Shown: positions 8,739-17,129, counted from the first letter of the stretch. The stretch is DNA of 64,000 nt from Pyrinomonadaceae bacterium (GCA_019694395.1 JAIBCC010000009.1:115492-179491), one strand, 5' to 3'. Notes: a model not told the origin generated them from the letters alone. A program made the numbers and translations.

Positions 8739-8885
8739 ATGTTAAATAAATTGTTTAAGTCTTGTCAGTATTTTTGGGGAAGGCTTTTATATTATGGCGG
8801 TTGCAAAATATGCAACTGTGGCGCGTATGAAGGTGAGCCATATGGTTATTGTAAATGCGGAGATTCTTGGGATAATCATTGGTAA
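8739..8885 (+). CDS. 48-residue Cys-rich peptide, unknown
   Basis: Short gene encoding a peptide that begins MLNKLFKSCQYFWGRLLYYG and ends GDSWDNHW. It is supported by an excellent Shine-Dalgarno, AAAGGAGGAAGAA immediately before the ATG. It has an N-terminal amphipathic or aromatic half and then six cysteines in all, five of them clustered as GGCKICNCGAYEGEPYGYCK and the following CG, which resembles a small metal site. It follows the CxxCxGxG gene by 86 bases, with no terminator seen between, and is followed by a strong hairpin at 8903-8951. I recognise no family. It is real on signal strength and context, but expression is unproven. Confidence 0.65.
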   Translation: MLNKLFKSCQYFWGRLLYYGGCKICNCGAYEGEPYGYCKCGDSWDNHW

Positions 8886-8902
8886 TAACTCTAGTTGGTG
8901 AG

Positions 8903-8951
8903 GTAATTGAGTCTAATTCCAATATCGAATATTAGAATTAGACTCAATTAC
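8903..8951. repeat. Perfect 17-bp inverted repeat extended to a 23-bp near-perfect hairpin
   Basis: GTAATTGAGTCTAATTC at 8903-8919 is the exact reverse complement of 8935-8951. Inside, after one C/A mismatch, AATAT-CGA-ATATT adds five more pairs with a three-base loop. The resulting 49-base stem is far longer than a normal terminator and is not followed by a T-run. It separates the small-protein operon from the second promoter copy at 9019. It could end the operon, stabilise the 3' end, or be a small mobile palindrome. Confidence 0.9.
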
Positions 8952-9018
8952 TTACCGTCAAATTCTCACAAGTCGGATTACCTTTGTAAATAGCCTTGAA
9001 AATTAAGCACAGTTTTTT

Positions 9019-9046
9019 TGAGCCGATTTGCTGATTTTTTCCGCCT
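9019..9046 (+). promoter_or_regulatory. Candidate ECF promoter P2 (TGAGCC-N16-CCGCCT)
   Basis: TGAGCC at 9019-9024 and CCGCCT at 9041-9046, 16 bases apart, 68 bases before the ATG at 9114. The surrounding block of about 42 bases (from the T-run before TGAGCC through GGGATGAAAA, to 9060) is the same as at promoter P1 except for a single C/T difference. That points to duplication of the whole promoter, not chance similarity. Confidence 0.6.
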
Positions 9047-9113
9047 TGTAGGGATGAAAAACAAATTTTCAATTACAGCAGAGTTTTTCTAATGCCGAAG
9101 GGAGTAATCAATA

Positions 9114-10709
9114 ATGATCATCAAACTAAACAAAACGGACTTTTCAGGAAGGGCAATCCGGCTGACAGTGGTAATGATAATAGTGCTGATAATGGGTTGG
9201 AGTGCGACGGCGTGGGGACAACAGGGTGGCGGCGGCGTCACTACGTTCTCAGTCTCAAATACCGAATCCGTAGTTTTTAATCCACCCACCACGACTACCA
9301 CCACTATCAATCTGAACTCGACTCAAATAATTGGGCGGATTAGTGGTGGCACTCCGCTCTATAATCAAACTTTCTCCGTGGCATTCAACCATCCCATCGC
9401 ACAGGCGGGAGTTACCGCTGCCCGTGCCGCCATCACTACTGCCGGAGGTCCCGGAGTAATCATCGGCTCACCGATTCGCACCGCCTCAAGCTCCACTACA
9501 ACTACGACTTCCTCAACCATCTACAGCCTTGCCTCAACCAGTCAGACAGTAACGCCTGAACGCGTTATCGGTCCTGGCAGCACTCTCGTTGGACAAAGAA
9601 CCATCTGCACAGGTATTACAACCTTACCTAGTCCAAATGCCCCGACCTGCGGTCCAGGTAATCCGACTACTTTCTTTGTGGCAAGCGGTGATGACAACCG
9701 CAATGTCAATATTGAAACCACTTTCAACATAGATCAGGCAACTTCAATCACGAACACCACCACACTTTTTGAACAATACACCATCACCGGAGTTGTTCGC
9801 CGCATCGGTTCGGTTCACGCTCTCTCTAAGGAAGCCGGAAGCGATGCCACCAGTCTCTTCGCTCAGCGATTGCGAAGCGTTGGCGATGGTGATTTGAAAC
9901 GGGGTTTCTGGTTTTCGGGTTATGGCTGGTTTGGTAAACGCAATGCCAATGGTGAAATTGTTGGAGACAACCGTCACGGCAAAGGAATTTCGGGAGGCTA
10001 TGCCGCTTCGTTTGGAAAAGGATTTCGCGGCGGAGTTGGCTTTGATAAAGGCGAAACCCGTCTGACTCTCGACACGGTTGGCGAGAATGGAACAGTTGAC
10101 CTGACTCAAATCGGCGCACATCTTGACTATGACCACCAACGATTTCACCTCCGATTCGCCAATACCAACGGTTGGGGAAATATCAAGACCCGAACTGCTC
10201 CAACTGACCTTAATTTTGCTACCACTACAAGTTATGGTCTGAACACCAACAGCCTGTCGGGTGAAGCCTCTTACGCACTCTCTCTGGGCAAATGGAAAGT
10301 AACTCCTCATGCGGGAGTTGAGTGGCGGAGAGTGAAAAATGACCAGTTTAGTGAAGCAGGAACTTTCGGATTATCAGCTACCGCCCACACCACGAGTTGG
10401 ACAAAAGGCTGGACGGGAGTCTCGGTGGAACGTCAGTTTGGGAAAGAAGGAGAAGGACTAATCAAAGTCTATGGACGAGCAACCTTCAACGGACACGACC
10501 GGGTATTGTTGCCGGTTACTTTTGCCACTCTGGGCGGAAACTCGATGAAGCTGGAAAGTCCCGATTATGGAAACATTGGAAGTGAAGCGGGAGCATCCAT
10601 TCTCCTTCCAGTCGCCAAACACGCCTACTTATACGCCTCCTACGATGCACGGATGAGAGGCAATCTTGCGCTTAATAGTGTGACAGGAGGATTTAAACTG
10701 GTGTTCTAA
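9114..10709 (+). CDS. Secreted protein with autotransporter-type C-terminal beta-barrel
   Basis: 531-residue outer-membrane protein. A long signal peptide (hydrophobic VVMIIVLIMGW, cleavage probably after SATAWG near residue 35) leads into a Thr/Ser/Pro-rich passenger with runs such as TTTTTI (about 36-235). About 285 residues follow that look like an autotransporter barrel: RGFWFSGYGWFGKR, alternating aromatic strands, and a terminal GGFKLVF with the final Phe typical of outer-membrane barrels. GGGAG-like GAAGGGAG lies before the ATG. The gene is directly behind candidate promoter P2, so it is probably an envelope target of the divergent sigma/kinase pair. The passenger function is unknown. 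Confidence 0.8.
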   Translation: MIIKLNKTDFSGRAIRLTVVMIIVLIMGWSATAWGQQGGGGVTTFSVSNTESVVFNPPTTTTTTINLNSTQIIGRISGGTPLYNQTFSVAFNHPIAQAGVTAARAAITTAGGPGVIIGSPIRTASSSTTTTTSSTIYSLASTSQTVTPERVIGPGSTLVGQRTICTGITTLPSPNAPTCGPGNPTTFFVASGDDNRNVNIETTFNIDQATSITNTTTLFEQYTITGVVRRIGSVHALSKEAGSDATSLFAQRLRSVGDGDLKRGFWFSGYGWFGKRNANGEIVGDNRHGKGISGGYAASFGKGFRGGVGFDKGETRLTLDTVGENGTVDLTQIGAHLDYDHQRFHLRFANTNGWGNIKTRTAPTDLNFATTTSYGLNTNSLSGEASYALSLGKWKVTPHAGVEWRRVKNDQFSEAGTFGLSATAHTTSWTKGWTGVSVERQFGKEGEGLIKVYGRATFNGHDRVLLPVTFATLGGNSMKLESPDYGNIGSEAGASILLPVAKHAYLYASYDARMRGNLALNSVTGGFKLVF

Positions 10710-10799
10710 CCCTTTTTTTTAGTGTGAATACTCTACGAATTTGTAGTTCTATGTCTGCAAAGTTTTTACCCAAAACAGTTTGAAAAAGGAGAAAAAATT

Positions 10800-11759
10800 A
10801 TGTCTAAAAATTTACTAATAATGTTTATTCTTTTAGTCTGTGTTTCGATTACATTGGCACAGAAGGATTATCACAAAATCGAAGTTTCGGGCAGTTATTC
10901 GATTATGCTGGCAAACGGTATTGTTGGCGACGGAGATGTTTTTACAAATGACGTGAATGATCCGTTGACAAGCACAAATCCTACCTTTTCTGCCATTACG
11001 CCTGCTCTTTCGCTGACCGCTCCCGGAACATTTTCGGGAAAACGTCATCGGTCGAGAATGCAGGGATTTAGCGGCTCGGCAACTTATAATTTTTCAAAAT
11101 ATATCGGGGCTAAATTTGAAGTTTCCGGCAATTATCGTTCAAATGATGTCGCAACCGGAACAATTTCTTTGATTGTGCCGTGTCTGCTGCCTATTGGACC
11201 TTGCACGGCTGTTACTCTCCAATCATCGCAAATTGCCAACACTTTCCGAGGCTTATTGGTTTATCCGGGTGCTCTGAGTGCAACCAGTCAAAAACATTAT
11301 AACTATTTGGGCGGAGTGCAGTTAAAGAATAATTCGACCGAAAAGAAATTCAAGCCGTTTGCTCATGTTTTGGCAGGGATTTCGCAGCAAAGCGTTAAAT
11401 TGAAAGATTTTACGGATAACGGCAACTCGTTTGATGCAGCTAACCGTCCGCGCCGGATTTACAGAACAGACAAAATTTCCAATACGGGGTTGGCGATGGA
11501 ATTCGGCGGTGGGATTGATATTAGACTCAGCCGAAAGATTGATATTCGGGTTATTCAGGTTGACTACAATCCGGTAAAAATTAAGGAAAAGCAAATTCTT
11601 GCTCCTCAGCAGCCAATTACCGGCATCAACTTTGCAAATACCCCGACTTTTCTTAACACCGCCGACCCGAATTTTACCCAATATTCATCTAACGACATAA
11701 AAGTAAGAAGCCGTTGGCAGAATAATTTACGTTTTGGATTCGGAATAGTCTTTCATTGA
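10800..11759 (+). CDS. Outer-membrane beta-barrel protein, unknown
   Basis: 319-residue protein with a clear signal peptide (MSKNLLIMFILLVCVSITLA, cleavage before QKDYH). The mature part has amphipathic alternating strands and segments such as FGGGIDIRLSRKIDIRVIQVDY, and ends FGFGIVFH, as in OmpA-like or OmpW-like barrels. AAAGGAGAAAAAATT precedes the ATG. It lies 90 bases after the autotransporter-like gene with only a T-run and no stem between, so it is probably the last gene of the same transcript. It may be the envelope partner of that protein. Confidence 0.8.
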   Translation: MSKNLLIMFILLVCVSITLAQKDYHKIEVSGSYSIMLANGIVGDGDVFTNDVNDPLTSTNPTFSAITPALSLTAPGTFSGKRHRSRMQGFSGSATYNFSKYIGAKFEVSGNYRSNDVATGTISLIVPCLLPIGPCTAVTLQSSQIANTFRGLLVYPGALSATSQKHYNYLGGVQLKNNSTEKKFKPFAHVLAGISQQSVKLKDFTDNGNSFDAANRPRRIYRTDKISNTGLAMEFGGGIDIRLSRKIDIRVIQVDYNPVKIKEKQILAPQQPITGINFANTPTFLNTADPNFTQYSSNDIKVRSRWQNNLRFGFGIVFH

Positions 11760-11772
11760 TTGATGTTTGTGG

Positions 11773-11814
11773 CAAAAAGGCGCAGGAAAATACAAAAATC
11801 TTGAGCCTTTTTTG
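11773..11814. terminator. Bidirectional terminator between convergent genes
   Basis: CAAAAAGGC at 11773-11781 pairs with GCCTTTTTTG at 11805-11814, around a loop of 23 bases. The A/T-rich outer parts supply T-runs on both strands. It sits between the barrel gene (stop 11759) and pgpA (stop 11816) and could serve both. The loop is long, so efficiency is uncertain. Confidence 0.55.
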
Positions 11815-11815
11815 T

Positions 11816-12406
11816 TTAAACCATAAAAGCGTAAATAATCGCCAGAATTGCTCCAGCATAAACTCCGGCGAGAATATCATCCGCGCAAACGCCGATTCCG
11901 GCAGGAAGATTTTGCAATGAATCAATCGGATACGGTTTCCAAATATCGAAGAGGCGGAATAGCAGAAATCCGGCTAAAACTAATTTCCACGAAAAGGTAA
12001 ACGGAATAAATAGAAAAGTTAGCAGTTGACCGATAACTTCATCAACGACGGCTTGCGAAGGGTCTTTGTCTTTGAAAAGTTTGGTCGAATGTCCCGAAGC
12101 CCAGATTCCCAACAGGCAAAAAACTAAAAAAATTATGCCGTTAAAAGCGTGAATCCACGCCGTTGTTTGCGCTTCGGTCAAACTTTTGGGATTAAAATTG
12201 GCTTCGATCCAAACAAACAAGAGATAAATTCCGACCCCGACCATTGAACCCCAGGTTCCGGGCGCAAGCGGCAAATAACCGACTCCAAAAGTCGTCACGG
12301 CTAAAGCAAAATAATCTTTTAGCGTTTTTTTACCCGTATCTTCTTTGGCAAGTTCCGCTTTTTCAGCCGTAGCGGAAACGTGAATCAATTCATCGTATTT
12401 TGACAT
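11816..12406 (-). CDS. pgpA: Phosphatidylglycerophosphatase A
   Basis: Inner-membrane enzyme of 196 residues that dephosphorylates phosphatidylglycerol phosphate to phosphatidylglycerol. The PgpA signature is clear: FGVGYLPLAPGTWGS at residues 40-54, VDEVIGQ in the middle, and IWKPYPI...GIGVCADDILAG near the C-terminus, with the conserved Asp pair. Three to four membrane helices are visible. The N-terminal extension of about 30 residues is polar. It stands between a beta-barrel gene and the LytTR regulator; no operon is evident. Confidence 0.92.
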   Translation of the reverse strand: MSKYDELIHVSATAEKAELAKEDTGKKTLKDYFALAVTTFGVGYLPLAPGTWGSMVGVGIYLLFVWIEANFNPKSLTEAQTTAWIHAFNGIIFLVFCLLGIWASGHSTKLFKDKDPSQAVVDEVIGQLLTFLFIPFTFSWKLVLAGFLLFRLFDIWKPYPIDSLQNLPAGIGVCADDILAGVYAGAILAIIYAFMV

Positions 12407-12457
12407 TGGCTGAGATTTTATAACATTTTGTGGATTAAATCATTTAACTGAATTATC

Positions 12458-13225
12458 TCATGAAGATTTTTCAAATAATTCCAGCAATCTATCACGGTAA
12501 TTTCTGCTTAAAGTGAGTTCGACACCGTTTTTTAACAAAACAGTGTAATCACCGCTGAAAAGCGGGTTGAGTTCTTTGATGCGGTCAATGTTGACGAGAG
12601 TTGAGCGGTGAATGCGTAAGAATTTGTCGGGATTGAGTTTGGCTTCGAGTCCGTTCATTGTTTCGCGGATCAAATGACCTTCGCGTCCAACGTGGAGCTT
12701 GGCATAATTTCCGGCGGCTTCGATCCAATCAACTTCATCGGTTCGCAAAAAGAACACTCTACCAACTGATTTAACGACCAATCTTTCCAGATATTTTTTG
12801 CTGCTGGTTAAATCTGCTAACAGCGAGGCTAAACGCTCATCAATTTTGCCGGTTTGACTCTTTTGAATTTGTTCACGCACTCGATCAACTGCCCGCTTAA
12901 AACGTTCCCGATTAAAGGGTTTGAGCAAATAATCAATCGCGTGGACATCAAAAGCCTGAATTGCATATTGGTCATATGCGGTCACAAAAATTATCGCCGG
13001 AGTTTTATTGGGATTGATTTCCTGTAAGGCTTCAAAACCGGTCATTTCCGGCATTTGAATATCCAAAAAAACTAAGTCAGGTTTCTTTTCATTAATAAAA
13101 GCTACTGCTTCTTTTCCGTTTCCGCATTCGCCGATTATTTCAATATCGTTTTCTTCGCGCAGCATCCGCCGCACACGGTCGCGGGCAATCGGTTCATCAT
13201 CAACAATCAAGGTCTTAATTTTCAT
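12458..13225 (-). CDS. LytTR-family response regulator
   Basis: Two-component regulator of 255 residues. The receiver domain (about 1-120) has the acidic pair Asp9/Asp10, phospho-acceptor Asp55 in LVFLDIQMP, and the lysine in DYLLKPF. The C-terminal LytTR DNA-binding domain (about 150-250) shows DWIEAAGNYAKLHV, FLRIHRSTLVNIDRI and the closing GVELTLSRNYRDRL. It overlaps the histidine kinase gene by 11 bases and is surely its partner. LytTR regulators bind direct repeats; I did not identify a target here. Confidence 0.94.
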   Translation of the reverse strand: MKIKTLIVDDEPIARDRVRRMLREENDIEIIGECGNGKEAVAFINEKKPDLVFLDIQMPEMTGFEALQEINPNKTPAIIFVTAYDQYAIQAFDVHAIDYLLKPFNRERFKRAVDRVREQIQKSQTGKIDERLASLLADLTSSKKYLERLVVKSVGRVFFLRTDEVDWIEAAGNYAKLHVGREGHLIRETMNGLEAKLNPDKFLRIHRSTLVNIDRIKELNPLFSGDYTVLLKNGVELTLSRNYRDRLLELFEKSS

Positions 13226-14333
13226 TGGAATTTTGATAAGGAATGGTTAAATTGAGCGCGAAACCTTTTTCCTGCGGAGTGATTTCAAATTTATGTTTTT
13301 CGCCGTAAAGATGTTTAAGCCGGGATCTTGTATTTCGCAAACCGACTCCTTCGGGAATTGCCGAAATGTCAATTTCATTTAATCCGACTCCATTATCCGA
13401 AACGCTCAACATCAGACTTCCGTTCATTCTTTCCGCGCCGACTTTGATCGTTCCGCCTTGCGAAAGCGGCGCAATTCCGTGTTTAATGGCATTTTCGACC
13501 AGCGGCTGCAAGATCATATTCGGAACTTTGGCATCCAGAGTTTCATCGGCAATATTCATTTCAATTTTCAAACGATCATGGAAACGAATTTGTTCAATTT
13601 CGACGTATTTTTGCAGAAAATCCAGTTCCTGCTGCAATGAAACTTCCTGCACTTCCAATTTTTCGAGCGAGAGCCGTAATAAATCGCTCAAATCGGTAAT
13701 CATTCTTTCGGCTGATTCGGGGTCACGGTAAATCAATTCGGAGATCGTATTGAGCGTGTTAAAAAGAAAATGCGGCTGCAGTTGAAATTTGAGAACCTGC
13801 AAGCGGGATTGCGCCAAACGCGCTTCTAATTGTGAAGTGGTCAACTCACGCTCACGAAGTCTTTGATAATATTTGATGGTGTGATTGATTCCGAGCGTTC
13901 CCCAATAAATACCGATACCAAAATGGATATTTATCATCAAAAAGACTTTGTAAGCCTCCCAATATGATTCATAAGGTCCGGCAGGAGTGTAATCCAATTT
14001 CGGCAAAAAATAAGCGTCAGCCGAAAGCTGGCAGAGGGAAACCACGAAACTGAAAACAATGTGAAGCGGAATATTTTTCCACCAGTTTGCATTATCCAAC
14101 GGGAATTTTTTGATCAGCCAGAGGATGACCGGCATAAAACAAAACCAAACCCATCCTGAAGACAGTTGCCACGAAAGGATCTTCCAAAATGGTGGCGGAT
14201 CGGGGAAAAGTTGCTGCTGCCAAAAGGCTTGGCTGGCAAAGAAAAAAGCAAAAAGTGTCCAAATTCCCCAGATCGCCAGCCATTTTAGCCACCCTTTGTT
14301 CCAACGTGATTCTTGCATCATAGCTTTATCCAT
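13215..14333 (-). CDS. LytS/YehU-type sensor histidine kinase
   Basis: Membrane sensor of 372 residues. Four hydrophobic helices lie at about 15-150. A short coiled linker leads to the His_kinase (PF06580) motif LQPHFLFNTLNT with phospho-acceptor His188, then an ATPase domain with LVENAIKHGIAP (N-box) and SDNGVGL (G1 box). There is no periplasmic sensor domain of size, so the signal is likely sensed in the membrane. The overlap with the downstream LytTR gene marks an operon. TGAGG lies 4 bases before the ATG at 14333; other in-frame ATGs follow within six codons. Confidence 0.92.
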   Translation of the reverse strand: MDKAMMQESRWNKGWLKWLAIWGIWTLFAFFFASQAFWQQQLFPDPPPFWKILSWQLSSGWVWFCFMPVILWLIKKFPLDNANWWKNIPLHIVFSFVVSLCQLSADAYFLPKLDYTPAGPYESYWEAYKVFLMINIHFGIGIYWGTLGINHTIKYYQRLRERELTTSQLEARLAQSRLQVLKFQLQPHFLFNTLNTISELIYRDPESAERMITDLSDLLRLSLEKLEVQEVSLQQELDFLQKYVEIEQIRFHDRLKIEMNIADETLDAKVPNMILQPLVENAIKHGIAPLSQGGTIKVGAERMNGSLMLSVSDNGVGLNEIDISAIPEGVGLRNTRSRLKHLYGEKHKFEITPQEKGFALNLTIPYQNSNEN

Positions 14334-14386
14334 TGAGCCTCAGAATCCTTTTTTATTACAACAAAACGGTGACAAGTTGCAAGAAT

Positions 14387-16327
14387 TTAGTGACCAAATG
14401 TGCTTTTTTCGTTATTTATTTCTTTTAATCTTTCTTCAAATAGTTTAGTCGAAACCGTCAAAAAATCGTGTGAGGTCAATAATCCGATTAGTTTTTGGTC
14501 TTTCACCACCGGTAAGCAGCCGATCTTTTTTTCGCGCATCAGGTTCAATGCTTTTAATGTCGGAGTTTCAGGTGAAATAATTATCAAATCAGTTTTCATT
14601 ATATCACGGACTACAATTTCATTATCCTTTTTAACTTGTTCAGAAGCGATCAGTTCGAGCAAATCACGATACGAAATAATTCCAATCAGATTACCTTTGT
14701 CGTCTTCGACCGGAACGTGCCGGATATGTTTCCAATTCATCAAATTAGCTGCTAGATCAATGACATCTTCGGGGCGAACGGTGAATAAATCGCGGGTCAT
14801 AAATTGTTCAACCGTCAGATAGTTATCGATCCATTCCGATTTATCTTTAACCACTGCCAATTTCCACTTATGAACCGGCTCATTGATTTCCTGATATTTT
14901 TTCATCGTCGCGGTCAATGAACGCAAACGGACATTGGCTTTTGCGACCGGATTCATTTTTGTCCACGAATCAAGAACCCATTGCGAACCGGTTTTTTCGT
15001 GCGAGACACGTTCTTCGATAATGCCTAAATATCGTTCAATATCTGCCGAATCAATATTAACCGAACGCAATCCGTGACGCGCTCGCGGAAGCAATTCTTC
15101 TAAAATAAGCCGCGAAGTTCGATAGCTTTTTCCGTTAAACCAGACAAATTGTGATTTTAATCCGTAACGCGCCGCTGTGAAAAAATTGTTCCGCGCTTCG
15201 TCAAATGACATCAGTTTTGTGACATCGCTGAATTCTTTTGGCAAAGCCATCATCAAACCTAGGAAAAATGCGGAATTTGCCATTTCATCAGCAATACTCG
15301 GACCGGAAGGCAAAAATCTCGCTTCGATTCTCAGACTTGGTTTACCATCCATTATTCCGTAACAAGCGCGATTCCAACGCCAAATTGTTCCATTGTGCAT
15401 CCGCCACGCCGAAAGCTCAGGAATTTCGCCTTTTTCCAAAGTTTTGAGCGAATCTTCCTCTAATTCGCGGGTTAGGATGATGCGGTAACGTGCGACATCT
15501 TCGTGAAAGATTTCTAAAATCGAATCGCGCACCCAATCACGCCCGAAGGTGACACGCGGAGTCTGATTGCGGCTTTGATGAATAACCGAGCGAGTGTCGG
15601 TTGCCTGTTGAAAAAGGGCGAGGCGGGTTTCGTGCCACAAACGGCGACCGAACAACATTGGCGAATTAACGGCACTCGCCAGAATCGGGGCAGCGAGTGC
15701 CTGCGCCCAATTGTAAGAATTCACAAAATCCTTGCCGGGAACTTGTAAATGAACCTGAAAACTGGTGTTGCAGGCTTCGCTCACCGCATCCTGTAAAGTC
15801 AGATTTATTTCGTCTAAACCTTTAATATGAACCAGACGATTTTCTCCGTGAAGCTCGGTCAAAATTCGGTTCAATTCGTAATAGCGGGGCATTGGAGTTA
15901 GATTTTCAACGATTAAATCCGAATTTTGCAGAGTCGGTAATATTCCGGCTAAAACCACATCAGAATTAAAATTTCGCGCCGTTTCCCTCACGATCCCAAC
16001 TATTTCTAAAAGTTCGTTTTCAAGTTTTTGTAAACAATCTCCGCTAAACTCAAGCGGGGTTAAATTAGCTTCCAGATTAAATTGTCCGATTTCCGTAGTT
16101 AGGCGCGAATCTTTGGCATTTTCCAAAATTTGCATGGCAGTCAACGCGGGGTGCATCGAAGAATCAACTAAAAACATTTCTTGTTCAGCACCGATGCGAA
16201 GCGCGTTGTCTTCCATCATGTCGTCTTTGAGCATTTTCTCCAGAGCCTGCAAATCATTTAAAACCGCTTTGGTGAAAACCCTCAGTTGATGTTCGTCGGA
16301 TTTGGTTGAAACTTTCTTTTCGCCCAT
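14387..16327 (-). CDS. Glutamate-cysteine ligase (GCS2 family) fused to a CBS-domain pair
   Basis: 646-residue fusion. Residues of about 15-440 are a GCS2-type ATP-dependent carboxylate-amine ligase, with RIGAEQEMFLVD, EIGQFNLEANLTP and FGRDWVRDSILEIF. About 508-640 hold two CBS motifs (MTRDLFTVRPEDVIDLAANL and MKTDLIIISPETPTLKALNL). CBS pairs usually bind adenosine nucleotides, so gamma-glutamyl ligation may respond to energy charge; that is inference. I chose the ATG at 16327 because AAGAGGTG lies just before it; the frame could open at 16348, inside that ribosome site. The product could be gamma-glutamylcysteine or a related peptide. Confidence 0.85.
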   Translation of the reverse strand: MGEKKVSTKSDEHQLRVFTKAVLNDLQALEKMLKDDMMEDNALRIGAEQEMFLVDSSMHPALTAMQILENAKDSRLTTEIGQFNLEANLTPLEFSGDCLQKLENELLEIVGIVRETARNFNSDVVLAGILPTLQNSDLIVENLTPMPRYYELNRILTELHGENRLVHIKGLDEINLTLQDAVSEACNTSFQVHLQVPGKDFVNSYNWAQALAAPILASAVNSPMLFGRRLWHETRLALFQQATDTRSVIHQSRNQTPRVTFGRDWVRDSILEIFHEDVARYRIILTRELEEDSLKTLEKGEIPELSAWRMHNGTIWRWNRACYGIMDGKPSLRIEARFLPSGPSIADEMANSAFFLGLMMALPKEFSDVTKLMSFDEARNNFFTAARYGLKSQFVWFNGKSYRTSRLILEELLPRARHGLRSVNIDSADIERYLGIIEERVSHEKTGSQWVLDSWTKMNPVAKANVRLRSLTATMKKYQEINEPVHKWKLAVVKDKSEWIDNYLTVEQFMTRDLFTVRPEDVIDLAANLMNWKHIRHVPVEDDKGNLIGIISYRDLLELIASEQVKKDNEIVVRDIMKTDLIIISPETPTLKALNLMREKKIGCLPVVKDQKLIGLLTSHDFLTVSTKLFEERLKEINNEKSTFGH

Positions 16328-16542
16328 ATTCACACCTCTTGGAGACAATTTTTTTGTAATTGTAAATCAGATTTAAATTGAAAAATTAGGACTTATATCA
16401 CAATTAACGATTTTTTATTGATTGTTAGAAATAAATTGATTTTTACTAAAAGCTCTTTCTTTTCCAGTGGAAAATTGGTATCTTTTTGAGCAATTTTAAT
16501 AAGTTAAAGGACAAGATAAAAAAATAAGATGTATGTGAAGAC

Positions 16543-16663
16543 GGAACGCCGTGCTTCCAGCCGGCAAACATCGGTAACGATGTCATCAAGTTTAATCAAA
16601 GTCACATTTTGCTAAAACTGAGGGTTCGCTCTCGCTCATTGCCAGCTGGAAGCGTGGCGTTCC
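16543..16663. repeat. Inverted-repeat element (24-bp arms) in the 16328-16706 gap
   Basis: Arm 16543-16566 (GGAACGCCGTGCTTCCAGCC then GGCA) matches the reverse complement of 16640-16663 at 21 of 24 positions. Inside lies a second perfect hairpin, ACATCG-GTAA-CGATGT at 16568-16583. The 121-base unit looks like an interspersed palindromic element of the REP/MITE kind. Nothing else was found in this 380-base gap. The element lies well upstream of the small membrane protein gene at 16707. Confidence 0.75.
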
Positions 16664-16706
16664 TTTGATAAAATAATACTGACCACCTACTTATTCATTA
16701 AAAAAA

Positions 16707-17129
16707 ATGCCGGAACGTAAATTATTTCAAATAAAATATCTGCATTTAATTACTGGGATTATTGTTTTTATAGTTTTTGTAATCACAGGAAGATTTATGC
16801 GTTGGGATTTCCCCGACAAAGAAATAATTCCGCCTGAATTCAGGATTTTGATGCGTTCGCGTCATATCTACATTTTGTTTTCCGCACTTTTGCATTTACT
16901 TTTAGGCGTTTATTTGCAAATTTTCCCGAAAATTTGGCGCAAAAGTTTGCAGATTTTGGGTTCGGTTTTATTAATTTCTGCCAGCGGATTTTTGATCTGG
17001 GGATTTGTTCACGAAACTTATTTTGCCAAAACTTTTTCCGACATCAGCCGTTGGGGAATTTATTTGTCTTTAGCAGGGGGTGGATTTCACTTAATCGGAG
17101 GTTTGTTTGCCAAAAATGAACGACAATGA
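16707..17129 (+). CDS. Small four-helix membrane protein, unknown
   Basis: 140-residue integral membrane protein with four hydrophobic segments at about 12-32, 50-72, 80-101 and 112-132 (for example LITGIIVFIVFVITG and LQILGSVLLISASGFLIWG). There are charged loops between them and no signal peptide cleavage site. I recognise no family. It overlaps the next gene (NTF2-like) by 14-23 bases, so the two are translationally linked. The short polar tail carries that gene's ribosome site. Confidence 0.75.
   Translation: MPERKLFQIKYLHLITGIIVFIVFVITGRFMRWDFPDKEIIPPEFRILMRSRHIYILFSALLHLLLGVYLQIFPKIWRKSLQILGSVLLISASGFLIWGFVHETYFAKTFSDISRWGIYLSLAGGGFHLIGGLFAKNERQ

Noticed and set aside
9114..10310. Long open frames on the minus strand within the autotransporter-like gene
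   Set aside because: They are antisense frames kept open by the C-rich, Thr-rich codons of the passenger. They lack ribosome sites and family resemblance.
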